Source: PALSA-612 sp963765295
GTDB taxonomy: Bacteria > Actinomycetota > Thermoleophilia > Gaiellales > Gaiellaceae
DNA: 64,000 nucleotides
Direction: 5' to 3'
Assembly: GCA_963765295.1 (NCBI GenBank)
Contig: CAVXVO010000008.1
Location: 124,001-188,000 of the forward strand
The translations under genes and the position numbers were made by a program. Shown in pieces: positions 25,687 to 34,929 of the stretch; the stretch's first letter is position 1; each line of letters opens with the position of its first letter. The notes under the pieces are model-generated. The model had not been told where the DNA came from. It ran no database searches and saw only the letters and a list, made by a program, of their open reading frames with translations.

Positions 25687-26829
25687 TCATGTACCGGCAG
25701 TGACCGGCAGAGGTTCGTCGAGTTGGATGAGCCCGAAGCGGACGAGCACGAGCGGGAGGCGCGTGAGCGGGTGCATCTCACGGCTGTGCGGCCAGGTGCC
25801 GACGTATCGGGTCACACGCGCATGCGGGTTCAAGCGGGTGATCAGCCGGTAGAGGCGTCCTGATTCGCCGTTCTGGTCGATCACGATTCGATCGCGGAGG
25901 CTCCACCACATGTGCAGCGGAACCCCAGAGAAGGCGATCCGACGCGCAAACGTTATCGGGCTCCGACCCGCGTACCTGAGCGGAACCTGGCTGGGCGTTC
26001 CGCCGATCTCGATCCGGGCCAGCCGCTGCAGGTTTGTCCCGCCACGGATGAGCGGGAACGCGGCGTATCGCGCGGCCATGTCGGTGGCCGAGTCGAGCGC
26101 GGCCGCTCCAGCCAGGATGTTCGGGTGCAAAGCGACCAGCAACAGCGTCTCTTGACCGCCCATGCTTGATCCGATCGCATAGACCCGTGACCGGTCGATC
26201 CGCAGCCACGGAAGCGATCGCCCGACGATGTCGGGCATGCGGGCGAGGTCGTCGATCTGGCCACGCCAGCCCCACGAGTACAGCTCCAACCGACGCCCCT
26301 GACCGTCGGGACAGACGACTGCGAATGGGCCAAATGCGGGCAGGCCACCCCAAAAGCGCAACTGAAGACGGGCTGGGATGCCCCGGCCGTGCGGGGAGAT
26401 CACGAGCGGTATCGGCGGGTCATGCCTGGCGTCGTACCAGCGCGGCACGACCACGTACGCCGTCCTTCTCGCCCCGTCGTTCGCTGTGTATCGGATCGTG
26501 AGCCTTCGGACGAGTCCGGTGTGATCACCCATCAGATCGCGGTACCTGACCCGGAACGGGATAAGAGCACGCAAAGCCGCGGCAGGATGCGCCGGCGTCG
26601 ACAACGAGGGCGGCTCGCCCACTCGGACGCCCACGCCCGCGGAGTGCCGAGACGGGACGACACCGAGGTAGACGCCGACCGCGACCAGCGTCACGAACAC
26701 GAACACGAACGCGACAAGCGGCCACAGCCTCCGCCGCACCGAGCCGAGCAGCATCCGAGACAGACGCAACTCGAACCATGAACGACCATGCAAATCCAAC
26801 GCCTCCTCGGCTCTGCCGGGAAAGAGCAT
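25687..26829 (-). CDS. Membrane-anchored esterase / PHB-depolymerase-like alpha/beta hydrolase
   Basis: 380 residues from ATG 26829 (GGAG upstream). A membrane helix at ~35-55 (WPLVAFVFVFVTLVAVGVYL) is followed by the hydrolase: LVISPHGRGIP (oxyanion), DGQGRRLELYSWGWRGQID, and the nucleophile elbow AIGSSMGGQETLLL; a His in TWPHSREMH is a candidate for the triad. The layout resembles secreted prolyl-oligopeptidase/PHB-depolymerase-like esterases. Substrate unknown. Confidence 0.75.
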   Translation of the reverse strand: MLFPGRAEEALDLHGRSWFELRLSRMLLGSVRRRLWPLVAFVFVFVTLVAVGVYLGVVPSRHSAGVGVRVGEPPSLSTPAHPAAALRALIPFRVRYRDLMGDHTGLVRRLTIRYTANDGARRTAYVVVPRWYDARHDPPIPLVISPHGRGIPARLQLRFWGGLPAFGPFAVVCPDGQGRRLELYSWGWRGQIDDLARMPDIVGRSLPWLRIDRSRVYAIGSSMGGQETLLLVALHPNILAGAAALDSATDMAARYAAFPLIRGGTNLQRLARIEIGGTPSQVPLRYAGRSPITFARRIAFSGVPLHMWWSLRDRIVIDQNGESGRLYRLITRLNPHARVTRYVGTWPHSREMHPLTRLPLVLVRFGLIQLDEPLPVTAGT

Positions 26830-26936
26830 CACGTCTCCGATCCGACACCAAATCGGGGAAATGGCCAACCTGCATGTGGCGAAATACTCAGCAGGCAACC
26901 GCGAGCCTGCTGGTGGATAGTTCGGTGCCGCCGTTG

Positions 26937-27118
26937 CTAGTTGATCGGGTGGAGTCGTAGTCCGTTGCCGCGGACGGTTTCGATCCAGGCTGGGTTGCCG
27001 AGCTTGCGGCGTAGCGTGACGATGTGGACGTCGATCGTCTTTCTGTCGCCGATCCAGCTTGTGTGCCATACCTCGGCGAGGATCTGCTTGCGGGAGACGA
27101 GGTTGCCGGGTTGGCGGG
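26937..27118 (-). pseudogene. Truncated copy of the response regulator DNA-binding domain
   Basis: Encodes GNLVSRKQILAEVWHTSW and then RKLGNPAWIETVRGNGLRLH before TAG, i.e. the last ~60 residues of the regulator at 15513-16175 with a few changes. There is no receiver domain. The sequence stops matching at 27118, where a piece of a different gene begins. Confidence 0.8.
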
Positions 27119-27120
27119 GA

Positions 27121-27207
27121 CGGCAGCACCGTCCGTCCGGGTGGTCACGCTGCCCCCGCTGGTCGTCACCCGGACCTCTTGAACGAGAACCCCCCACCGT
27201 CACGTCT
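27121..27207. repeat. Copy of the 3' end of the coiled-coil membrane protein gene
   Basis: 87 bp nearly identical to 17518-17604. Together with 26899-27118 (matching about 15476-15694) it is a copy of the 15.5-17.6 kb locus in which about 1.8 kb has been deleted. Confidence 0.8.
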
Positions 27208-27300
27208 CGTAACCGCGGCGGCCAGCAGCCGGCGAACGCCGGCGGGATCTTTGCGCCGGGCTTACCCGAGCTTAGGGCGCATCGACCTACCGTGAACCAA

Positions 27301-27501
27301 ATGACGAACAACCATGATTCGATTCCGGAGGGCGCCAGGCGCTTGCTCTGGGATTGCGCGACAATCGGCCACGTAATCGCCGAGCGGCCGACCGCACCGG
27401 AGCGGCTCTCGGCCGCCGTCGGAGACAAAGCCGTTCTCGCAGCTGCACTCACCGCAACAGGCGTTACCGACGCGCGCTCCAGCGCCTCCGACGTCGCCTG
27501 A
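27301..27501 (+). CDS. Small hypothetical protein
   Basis: 66 residues: TNNHDSIPEGARRLLWDC then ERPTAPERLSAAVGDKAV and a tail ending SASDVA. No clear ribosome site and no known domain. The composition looks coding, but proof is weak. Bases 27502-27900 downstream show nothing I can support. Confidence 0.4.
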   Translation: MTNNHDSIPEGARRLLWDCATIGHVIAERPTAPERLSAAVGDKAVLAAALTATGVTDARSSASDVA

Positions 27502-27900
27502 GACGCGGTCGTCCGCCACCCCCTCGAGGGACGAAGCAAGCCGAACGGCGAGTCTGCAGGGGCCGGATTCGCCGGATACGTCGAGCATGCGCACCTATGG
27601 CAGCCGCGACACCGCCGACAGCCGGCGAAGTCCGGTGTTCTCCGCTTTCGTTTCAGGCGCAGGAGCCGGATCCGGCAGTTGGCCGCAGAACCAGGAGGTA
27701 GGCAACGCGTTGTCCAAGGCTGCCGCAACCGAATCCGGCGCTCTGAGCATAAGCAGTCATCGCCAGCTTCAACCGAGAAGACGCGTTCTGTTCTCAGCCG
27801 CGCCGCGGGATTCGTTTTGGGCGCGACGCACGCTCGGGCGCTGGAAGTGATCTCGATCGGTCAATCGAAAAGACGCACGAGGAGACCGCGGGGCAGGCGT

Positions 27901-28077
27901 CTACGGCTTCTTACGGGGCGCCGTGCTGTGGTTCGGGATGCGCGAGTCGGTGCCCAGCCGGAAGCGTCCGCCGCAGACCGGGCAGATGCCGGTCTCCCTG
28001 GCGGCGCTGTCTCGACTAGTGCTCGACGGCGTGGGAGGGCTGCCGGTTCCGGTGCAGCTGCCTTCAGGGACGCTCAC
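27901..28077 (-). CDS. Small zinc-ribbon-like protein
   Basis: 58 residues from GTG 28077, with a Ser/Thr-rich start and the motif TGICPVCGGRFRLGTDSRIP followed by NHSTAPRKKP. The CxxC pair plus a downstream His could hold a metal, as in many small actinobacterial zinc-ribbon proteins. The ribosome site is poor and the start is uncertain. Confidence 0.45.
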   Translation of the reverse strand: MSVPEGSCTGTGSPPTPSSTSRDSAARETGICPVCGGRFRLGTDSRIPNHSTAPRKKP

Positions 28078-28128
28078 GTCGTGAGGCTATCGGCCGGCCT
28101 GTCCTTCAGCGGGTCAATGGAGGTGCAG

Positions 28129-28736
28129 CTATTGCAGCCAGGCGTCGGTGATCGTGACGAGTGTGAGGTGCCTACTGGTGAAGGTGGGTGCGTACCAGAT
28201 CGTCCATGTTGGGGTGGTGCGGTGGGTGAAGCCGGCGAGTAGCCCGCCGCCTTTGCAGACGTATGTGATCGGTTTTCCGTTGACTTCGCCGGTCGCGGCC
28301 GACGCGGCGCTGGTGCAGTGTTTGCCGCGATCGTGATGATTGCCCATGGCCACGCCGACTCCGGGATCGTCCGTTTGTAGCTTTGCCAGCGCGGTAGCCG
28401 TCTGGTGAGCCGGAGGAGCAGGACTCGGTTGCTCCAGGGCGCGTCCGGGCAGGCGACCACCCTGCTTGTTGGGGTTGCGGAGAAGCAGGGGTCGCGGATG
28501 TAGTTGGTGTGCAGGCATCGCCAGGTGTAGGGCCGGCTTTCGACGTCGGACAGTGTCCAGCAGGAGCCGTGCACGTTCGCGCGGACGACGAGGCCGGGCG
28601 CGAGCTTTCCATTCTCGAAGGAGGTGTATGTGTGCAGCACGGTCGGACTTCCGGCCGCCGGGGATAGCGGTGCCCAGACCACGGTGGCCAGGGCCAGCGC
28701 GCCGACGGTCGCCCCGAGTGTTCGCCGCCAGCTCAT
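28129..28736 (-). pseudogene. Secreted protein gene with a frameshift
   Basis: From ATG 28736 a signal peptide (GATVGALALATVVWAPLSP) leads into a domain with SCWTLSDVESRPYTWRCLH, then IRDPCFSATPTSRVVACPDA and ESAWPWAI. Near 28335-28350 the similarity moves to another frame: HDRGKHCTSAASAATGEV, then YVCKGGGLLAGFTHRTTP and a terminal DAWLQ. Joined, this is a Cys-rich exported protein of a type seen in Thermoleophilia as I recall, without known function. One indel separates the halves. Confidence 0.6.
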
Positions 28737-28782
28737 CCGGTGCTCTCGCCGTGACCTGACTCGCCCCGAACTGCTGCGGCCT

Positions 28783-28974
28783 CTAGGCATTGGGCGCGCG
28801 CAACTCTGCGCCGGTGCCCCGCTGGGGAGGCACGGTGTCGGTCTTCTTGCGGACAAGCCGGGCGCCAACCAGACCGGCAAGGACGATGACCACGGCGATT
28901 GCCAGCCCGGCGAGCACGATCCCGAACGGGTCGAGCGAGTGGTGCAGAACGTGCAGGTGAACCGCCGCGACCAC
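28783..28974 (-). CDS. Small membrane protein
   Basis: 63 residues with a single helix DPFGIVLAGLAIAVVIVLAG, then a cytoplasmic basic tail (RLVRKKTDTVPPQRG). It starts with a GTG at 28974; a later in-frame start is possible. Unknown function; directly upstream of the frameshifted secreted gene on the same strand. Confidence 0.5.
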   Translation of the reverse strand: MVAAVHLHVLHHSLDPFGIVLAGLAIAVVIVLAGLVGARLVRKKTDTVPPQRGTGAELRAPNA

Positions 28975-29022
28975 GATGAATCGTGTCGAGACTAGACGGC
29001 GAGTCTAAGAGCGACGTAAGCG

Positions 29023-29208
29023 CTGCTCACCAAGCCCGGTCGCAAACCCGGCCTCACCAAACACCACGCCCACCCGCTCTTCTGGATCGCACTCGACTGG
29101 GGCACCTACCGCACACTCACCGAACACGCACACCTCAACCCAAACCGATACGAAACCTGGCTCCGCAACTACTACCAGGCAACCCTCCTCCCCAACCGAA
29201 CCACCTGA
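29023..29208 (+). pseudogene. C-terminal fragment, possibly of a TetR-type regulator
   Basis: A stop codon at 29017 is followed by an open frame with no start: LLTKPGRKPGLTKHHAHPLF, WIALDWGTYRTLTEHAHLNP, YETWLRNYYQATLLP, then TGA. The helical pattern resembles the ligand-binding end of TetR-type regulators, but I cannot confirm the family. The DNA-binding half is absent. Confidence 0.4.
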
Positions 29209-29405
29209 GCGGACCACGCTAAAGTCAACGCAGACGTGATCCAACACCGGCGGTACTCGTCCAGCCGGAGCGGACCTCACTCGCACTTGACCACTTCCTC
29301 GACGCCGGCGCACAAGCGTCCGAAGGTCGCGGCTCCGGGTTGGCCCCGGCTTCATGAGCTGGTCGTGCTTGACGGGTCAGAACAGTTGCTCCGTGAGGCA
29401 CGTAG

Positions 29406-29537
29406 TTATCGGATTAGCAGATGCTGGAGGAGCCACCAGGCCAGTTCGCCGGATGCGAGCAGGATGGCGATCGCCCACAGCACCGGCACGCTCCCCGCCA
29501 CTCGCTCTCTGCTTTCCCGCTCCATCCTGAGTGGCAT
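29406..29537 (-). CDS. Possible 43-residue membrane peptide
   Basis: A charged start (PLRMERESRERVAG) and one helix (VLWAIAILLASGELAWWLL). It is divergent from the rhomboid-like gene. No convincing ribosome site. Confidence 0.3.
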   Translation of the reverse strand: MPLRMERESRERVAGSVPVLWAIAILLASGELAWWLLQHLLIR

Positions 29538-29613
29538 GGAAGGCTGATGATCCGAGATGAGTCCGGCATGAACGGCCGGTCCTTCGTCGTGTCGGTGAGA
29601 CTGACCAGGTCGA

Positions 29614-30372
29614 ATGATCCTCTTCGTGGTCATCGTGATTCTTTTGACCTGGCGGCTGCTGGCCTCGTCGCGCTGGCCGCGGCTCGATCCGGTTCGGCGG
29701 CGTGCGCAGGCGCTGTGGGAGCTGGCGCGCATCTACGTTCGTTCGGCGCCGGGAACGTACCTGTACCTGTTCGTGCTGTTGATCACGTCCTGGGTGCTGC
29801 AGACGTCGAGCCGCGGCATCGCCGAGCGGCTGGTGCTCGAGCGGAGCACGAACCTGCACCATCTCGCCACCGACCCCGTGCGGGTGCTGGTCGCGAGCGC
29901 GTTCTGGGTCGCCGCCGCCTGGCAGGTGCTTCCCTGGGCTGTGCTGTTCACGCTGGTGCTCGCACCGGCGGAGCGCTGGCTGGGCACCTTGCGGTGGGCG
30001 ATCGTGTTCGCGGCCGGGCACATCGGCGCGACCCTGCTGACCGCCGCCGGGTTGTGGGTGGCAATCCAGCTCAATGCCGTCGACGAGTCGGTCTCACGTT
30101 CTGCCGACGTCGGTGTCAGCTACGGGTTTCTCGCAGTGGCGGCGGTACTGGTCTACCGGCTGCCGCGACGGTTTCGGCTCGCATATGTGGCGCTGCTCGG
30201 CGGGTACCTCGTGATCGCACTGTTCGCGCGAGGAACGTTCACCGACGCGGGACACCTGGTCGCGGTTCTGATCGGCTTGGCCTGCTGTCCGCTCGCCCTC
30301 GGACGATTCAGACGGAAACCAGAAGCCTTGCGAGCCGCGCCGGCAGACCTGCCGCAGGAACCCGCTGGATGA
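29614..30372 (+). CDS. Rhomboid-like membrane protein
   Basis: 252 residues with about six helices. Marks: APGTYLYLFVLLITSWVLQT, STNLHHLATDPVRVLVASAF, FAAGHIGATLL, ADVGVSYGFLA and TDAGHLVAVLIGL. Rhomboid-like proteins of this actinobacterial group keep a GxSxG-like serine (VGVSYGF) and a late His (GHL), so protease activity is possible. The substrate is unknown. Confidence 0.75.
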   Translation: MILFVVIVILLTWRLLASSRWPRLDPVRRRAQALWELARIYVRSAPGTYLYLFVLLITSWVLQTSSRGIAERLVLERSTNLHHLATDPVRVLVASAFWVAAAWQVLPWAVLFTLVLAPAERWLGTLRWAIVFAAGHIGATLLTAAGLWVAIQLNAVDESVSRSADVGVSYGFLAVAAVLVYRLPRRFRLAYVALLGGYLVIALFARGTFTDAGHLVAVLIGLACCPLALGRFRRKPEALRAAPADLPQEPAG

Positions 30373-30496
30373 CAGCGCCGCACAGCTGAGACCAACGCTC
30401 AACGCAGTGGGCCACGATGGCGGCGAGCCCGGCCGCGGATACGCTCAGCGGCACGAGGCAGAGCTGCTCGCCCTGGTAAGGGCGGACTGCCTCGTT

Positions 30497-30772
30497 CTAG
30501 GCTGGTGTCGGGCTCTGCGGTGGCGTCGGCCGGTCGAGTCTTTCGCGCAGGCGGTCGTACTCGTCAGGGTCGAACTCGCCAAGCGCGAGCCGTTCGTCAA
30601 GGATCTCACGCCCAGAGCGACCCGACCCGCCACCTGTCCGCGGCTGGTCTCTTCGCGCGAAGCTGACGACAGCCCAGGCCACCCCGACCACGAACACGAT
30701 GAACAGGATCGTCCAGAGCACCATGAGTCCCCAGTCCGAACCACTCATGTGATCGTTGTAGATGGACGCCAT
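30497..30772 (-). CDS. SHOCT-domain membrane protein
   Basis: About 91 residues: one helix (WGLMVLWTILFIVFVVGVAW), a linker with RRDQPRTGGGSG, and a short SHOCT domain (REILDERLALGEFDPDEYDR). SHOCT domains cap many small membrane proteins and may mediate oligomerisation. Two ATGs (30772 or MSGSDW slightly later) are possible. Confidence 0.75.
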   Translation of the reverse strand: MASIYNDHMSGSDWGLMVLWTILFIVFVVGVAWAVVSFARRDQPRTGGGSGRSGREILDERLALGEFDPDEYDRLRERLDRPTPPQSPTPA

Positions 30773-30882
30773 CCTGGCTCGGCGTCCCGGAAGTCGCATC
30801 GGCCCCCGCCCTTATCGGCTGTGCGGGTTTTCCGCGTCGGCTACGAGCTCGGCCGCGGCCCTCCGGGTGGCAGCTCTGTGAG

Positions 30883-31251
30883 CTAGTGCTCGTGCGGCTC
30901 GATCATCTCGCCCGGCTCGGTCGTGGAGACGGTGCGCCACGACTGCCAGGTAATGCGGAGGATGACAAGGATGATGACCAGGCCGATGATCGGGTCGGCG
31001 AGTGAAGCGCCAAGCGCGACGAGGGCGGCGCTTGCCAGAACGCCGAGGCTGACGAAGCCGTCGACACGGGCGTGGTTGCCGTCGGCGATCAGGGCGGGGC
31101 TGTTGAGCCGGTGTCCGGCCCGGGTCCGAATCTGAGCGGCGATTTCATTTCCGAGGAAGCCGATGACACCGGCCGCCGCTAGCCACCAGAGGTGAGTGAG
31201 CGTGTGTGGGTGGATGAAGCCAGGAAACGCCCAGAGCGTGCAGATTCCGTT
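30883..31251 (-). pseudogene. Cation diffusion facilitator transporter, C-terminal fragment
   Basis: An open frame without a start gives FIHPHTLTHLWWLAAAGVIG, FLGNEIAAQIRTRAG, SPALIADGNHARVDGFVSLG and ADPIIGLVIILVILR, then EMIEPHEH and a stop. This is the second half of a CDF-type divalent metal exporter, including the HxxxD site (HARVD). The first ~150 residues and the start are missing and a TAG closes the frame upstream. Confidence 0.7.
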
Positions 31252-31530
31252 CTACTTCCCGGACTGCTCGTACGTTACTGCTGGCCGTACTCGGGGGTCT
31301 TCGCTATCAGTGAGACCAGCTTCTTTGTCCAGTCTTACGTCGCGGACAACGATCAAACGGCATGGCCACTATCCACTTCGCTCAGCGCGGTGGAGAAGCA
31401 GCGAAAGCCTGAGGCTTGGCTAGCCCAACTGCCACGGCCTCGTGTGACGGTTGAGGCTGGCGTTGCACGTCTCTGGTTCGGAAACCCCGACCACCGGGTG
31501 GCTGAACTCGACCTGCTCGATCTTTCTTAG
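31192..31530 (+). CDS. Doubtful hypothetical protein
   Basis: A frame whose last half (RPRVTVEAGVARLWFGNPDH, then a Leu/Asp-rich end) looks coding, but whose start overlaps the CDF remnant on the other strand and lacks a ribosome site. It may itself be a fragment. Confidence 0.3.
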   Translation: MSERVWVDEARKRPERADSVLLPGLLVRYCWPYSGVFAISETSFFVQSYVADNDQTAWPLSTSLSAVEKQRKPEAWLAQLPRPRVTVEAGVARLWFGNPDHRVAELDLLDLS

Positions 31531-31614
31531 ATTCGGCCCCGCTGGGGTGAGACGCGGCAGGCGGGATTGGTTGCCGTCAACTCCGCAAGTGTGCCCGTCC
31601 AGGAGGTCGCGATC

Positions 31615-32883
31615 GTGCGATGCTTCGTCACGATGCGGACATCGGAGACGCTGGTTGCTCGGAGTTCGGAGTTGCTCGATCGTTACGCGGAGTTGGTGGT
31701 GCGGGTCGGGGTCAATCTCGAGCCGGGTGGCGAGGTGGTCATCGAGGCGATGCCCGAACATGCACAGCTCGTGCGAGCGCTCGTGAGAGCGGCGTATCGC
31801 GCGGGCGCGAGCCGGGCGGACGTGAATTACGAGGACCTAGATGTGTTACGCAGCCAGATTGAGTTGGCGCCTGAGGAGTCGGTTGGGACGGCGCCGCAAT
31901 GGATGTTCGACCGACTGGCCGACACGGGACGACAGAGGCGAGCGCTCGTCTGGGTGATTGGCTGGCCGCCGGACATGTTCGAGGGCATCGACCCTGTTCG
32001 GGTCTCGAAGACGTTTCCGATCCTGGAAGCGCTTCGGCCGGCGTCGAGGAAACTGGTGGACGAGCGTGCTCGCGCGTGGGTCGTTGTTTCCTATCCAACT
32101 CCTGCTTGGGCCGAGCAGGTCTACGGGCGTCCGGACGTCGAGCGACTCTGGCGGGCGATCGCCCATGTCTGCCGCTTGGACGAGCCGGACCCGGTGGCCG
32201 CCTGGCGCCAGCACGTTGCAGATCTCGAAGCTCGCAGCGCGGTCTTGAACGAGCGGCGCTTCGACTCTCTCCGGTTCCGCGGGCCGGGAACCGACCTCGT
32301 CGTCGGTCTCCTGCCACAGTCGCGGTGGGCAAGCGCCGAAGCGGAGACGGCCTGGGGTCTGCGTTTCGTGCCGAACCTGCCGACCGAGGAAGTGTTCACG
32401 ACACCTGACCGGCGGCGCACCGAGGGGATGGTGAGCACAACGCGTCCTGTCTGTCTTGTCAACGGCACGATCGTGCGCGACCTCACGCTCCGCTTCAAGA
32501 ACGGCGAGATCACCGAAATAGCTGCCGCTCAGGGCGAAGCGGACATACGCGCTGAGGTGGACGTCAAGCCGGGCGCACGCTATCTGGGCGAAGTAGCCCT
32601 GGTCGACAGCCGCTCAAGGGTCGGTGAACTCGAGACGCTGTTCTTCAACGGTCTCCTCGACGAGAACGCTGTCTGCCACATCGCCTACGGCAGCGCCTAC
32701 CTCGACGCAGTCGAAGGCGTCACACCGGGTCTGACGGACGAGGAGCTTCTAGCGATGGGCATCAACCGCGCGCGCTGCCACACCGACCTGATGATCGGGA
32801 GCGACGAGGTCGAGGTCGACGGCATCGAAGCAGGCGGAGCGCTCATCCCGCTCTTGAGAGGAAGCGAGTGGCAGCTCGCCTAG
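31615..32883 (+). CDS. M29-family (thermophilic) aminopeptidase
   Basis: 422 residues from GTG 31615, chosen for AGGAGG 8 bases upstream. Family marks: NLPTEEVFTTPDRRRTEG (metal Glu), ARYLGEVALVDSRSRVG (Glu), FFNGLLDENAVCHIAYGSAY (His), and ARCHTDLMIGSDEVEVDG (His, Asp). These place all ligands of the two-metal centre. It removes N-terminal residues from peptides in the cytoplasm. It stands alone between degenerate segments. Confidence 0.92.
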   Translation: MRCFVTMRTSETLVARSSELLDRYAELVVRVGVNLEPGGEVVIEAMPEHAQLVRALVRAAYRAGASRADVNYEDLDVLRSQIELAPEESVGTAPQWMFDRLADTGRQRRALVWVIGWPPDMFEGIDPVRVSKTFPILEALRPASRKLVDERARAWVVVSYPTPAWAEQVYGRPDVERLWRAIAHVCRLDEPDPVAAWRQHVADLEARSAVLNERRFDSLRFRGPGTDLVVGLLPQSRWASAEAETAWGLRFVPNLPTEEVFTTPDRRRTEGMVSTTRPVCLVNGTIVRDLTLRFKNGEITEIAAAQGEADIRAEVDVKPGARYLGEVALVDSRSRVGELETLFFNGLLDENAVCHIAYGSAYLDAVEGVTPGLTDEELLAMGINRARCHTDLMIGSDEVEVDGIEAGGALIPLLRGSEWQLA

Positions 32884-33137
32884 ATTTTTTGGGGCGCGGC
32901 ATCGATGGTCGCTGTGCGACCGGCGCCGAGGACGTTGGCAGTCATACGGCTGCTGCGTGGCGTTTCTGGAGTTCAGCCTGCTCGGGGGTGACGTCGACGT
33001 CAAGGCCGGAGTGTGCTTCCCAGGGCTCCCGTTTCGGAGTGCGACGACTCCGTCGCGCCGCCGCAGCTTCGTCGGTTGGGCGCTTTCTGCGCCCGCGCTT
33101 TTGACCGCTCTCGGCGCAGTCGGGATTGGAAGCACGA

Positions 33138-33964
33138 CTACTCTCCTGCGACGTCGCGGCGTAGGAAGATCAGGTAGGCGGCGACGAGCGACGGCAGCGC
33201 GTAGAGCGCGCAGCAGCCATGCTGCTCGGATGATCGGCGCCCAGTCGGTCGGTACTCGTAGGAAACCCTGCCATGCCTGGAACTGGGTTGTCAGCAGGTA
33301 CGGCTTCGACGCCGTCGAGTCCGGGGAGGATCCCGATCAGCTGCATCAGCAGCGCGAACATCAGCGTCCCGACGACCGACGCTGCGCTGTTGCGCGTCAG
33401 CGCCGAGAGGAGGAGGCCGAAGCAGGCGATCGCCGACGATCGGCATGCAGGTAGACGGCGAAGCTGGCAGCGACGAGCCCGAGCGCCCGGGGCGCGGAGA
33501 CTCGCGTCCCGGACAGCGTGACGAGCGGGTGGAAGCCCGACTTGATGCTGCCGGCGACGACGGCGATCGACTCCCATCGCGAGGATGGCGCGACGAGGCG
33601 CGTAGGTCAGCGCCGTCAGCAGCCTTGCCCGGCGAAGATCTGGCCGCGGTCGAGCGAGCGTGTGAAGATCGTCTTCAGCGTCCCGTTGTGGTGCTCGGAG
33701 GCGATGATGTCGCCGGCGACGAGCGCGGTGATCAGCGGGAACAGCCAGATCGAGCCGAACAGGAGCAGAACGAGCGGGATCGGCGAGACCCGACTCGCGG
33801 ACGTAGCGGCCGAACGCGACGTCGTTCGGCTGCCCCTTCTGGAGCGAGAGCGCGACGACGAAGATCAGCGGCACCGCGATCGCGGCTCCGAGGCCGAGGT
33901 AGGTTCGCTTCTGGGACAGCAAGCTTGCGCAGCTCCCAGCGATAGACGACAGCGCGCCGGTCAT
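33138..33964 (-). pseudogene. ABC-2 type permease with several frameshifts
   Basis: Begins well from ATG 33964 (overlapping the ATPase stop as ATGA): LSQKRTYLGLGAAIAVPLIF, then GKQ-type spacer and VAFGRYVRESGLA. It continues only by changing frame several times (later parts FGLLLSALTRNSAASVVGTL, MFALLMQLIGILPGLDG and the C-terminus AYLIFLRRDVAGE). At least three indels are needed. The intact protein would be the membrane half of a two-gene exporter. Confidence 0.75.
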
Positions 33965-34929
33965 CAGGCCACCCGCTCTATGGGTCCGGGCTCGAGTGCG
34001 GCGGCCGCCTCATCGCTCTCGGTCAGTGCGAGGAAGAGCCTGCTCGAGCGAGGCCGAGTCCGGCGACGAGCGCACGGATCCCGACCCCTGCCTGTCCGAG
34101 CGCGATCGAAAGCGCGCGCCACCGAGTCCGGGTCGGCGGCGAATATCAACGAGCCCTCGTGCTCGACGAGATCCCGGACTCCCCGTTCGGCCGCGGCTAC
34201 TCGCAGCGCTCGTTCGCGATCGGTGACCTCGAGCCGGTAGCTGCCGATGGCGCTCGCGAGCAGTTCGTCGGAGGGTGCTCTCGCGGATGATCTTGCCGCG
34301 CTGAGATGATCGCCACCCGGTTGCACAGCTCCTCGACCTCGCTCATCAGGTGGCTCGAGAGCACGACGGTCATGCCCTCGCCGGCGAGGCGGCGCACGAG
34401 TGCGCGCATGTCGCGCATTCCGGCCGGGTCGAGGCCGGTCGCCGGCTCGTCGAGGAGGAGCAGCCTGGGCTTGCGAAGCAGCGACGCGGCGATCCCGAGT
34501 CGCTGGCGCATGCCGTGCGAGTAGCCGCCGACCCTGTCCTTCGCGCGGTCGCGGAGCTCGACGACGTCCAGCACCTCGTCGATCTCGCCCGTGTCGCGCC
34601 GAGGCGGTCGTAGGCCGCGAGCAGCTCGAGGTTCTTGCGGCCGCTCAGGTACGGGTAGAAGCGCGGGCCCTCGACGAAGCCGGCGACGCCGTCGAGCGCT
34701 CGAGCGCCGTCGATCAGCGGGTCGCGGCCGAACAGTCGCACCGCGCCCGGCGCTCGGCCGGATCAGACCGAGCATCATCCGGAGCGTCGTCGTCTTGCCG
34801 GCGCCGTTCGGGCCGAGGTAAGCCGTAGACGTCGCCAGCATCGACGGTCAGATCGACATCGTCGACGGCGACGATCTCGCCGTATCGCTTGACCAGGCCG
34901 CGTGCCTCGACGGGAGGTGCGTCTGTCAC
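33964..34929 (-). pseudogene. ABC transporter ATPase with several frameshifts
   Basis: GTG 34929 overlaps the stop of the LolA-like gene. Pieces in three frames: VEARGLVKRYGEIVAVDDVD, then LGPNGAGKTTTLRMMLGLIR (Walker A), AGFVEGPRFYPYLSGRKNLE, then VGGYSHGMRQRLGIAASLL (signature) and RLLLLDEPATGLDPAGMRD (Walker B), ending IERVA. All functional motifs are intact at the residue level, yet at least four single-base shifts interrupt them. That pattern suits either very recent decay or base-call errors. Confidence 0.75.

Noticed and set aside
29005..29355. Minus-strand frame of 116 codons
   Set aside because: Antisense of the regulator-like C-terminal fragment; no domain.
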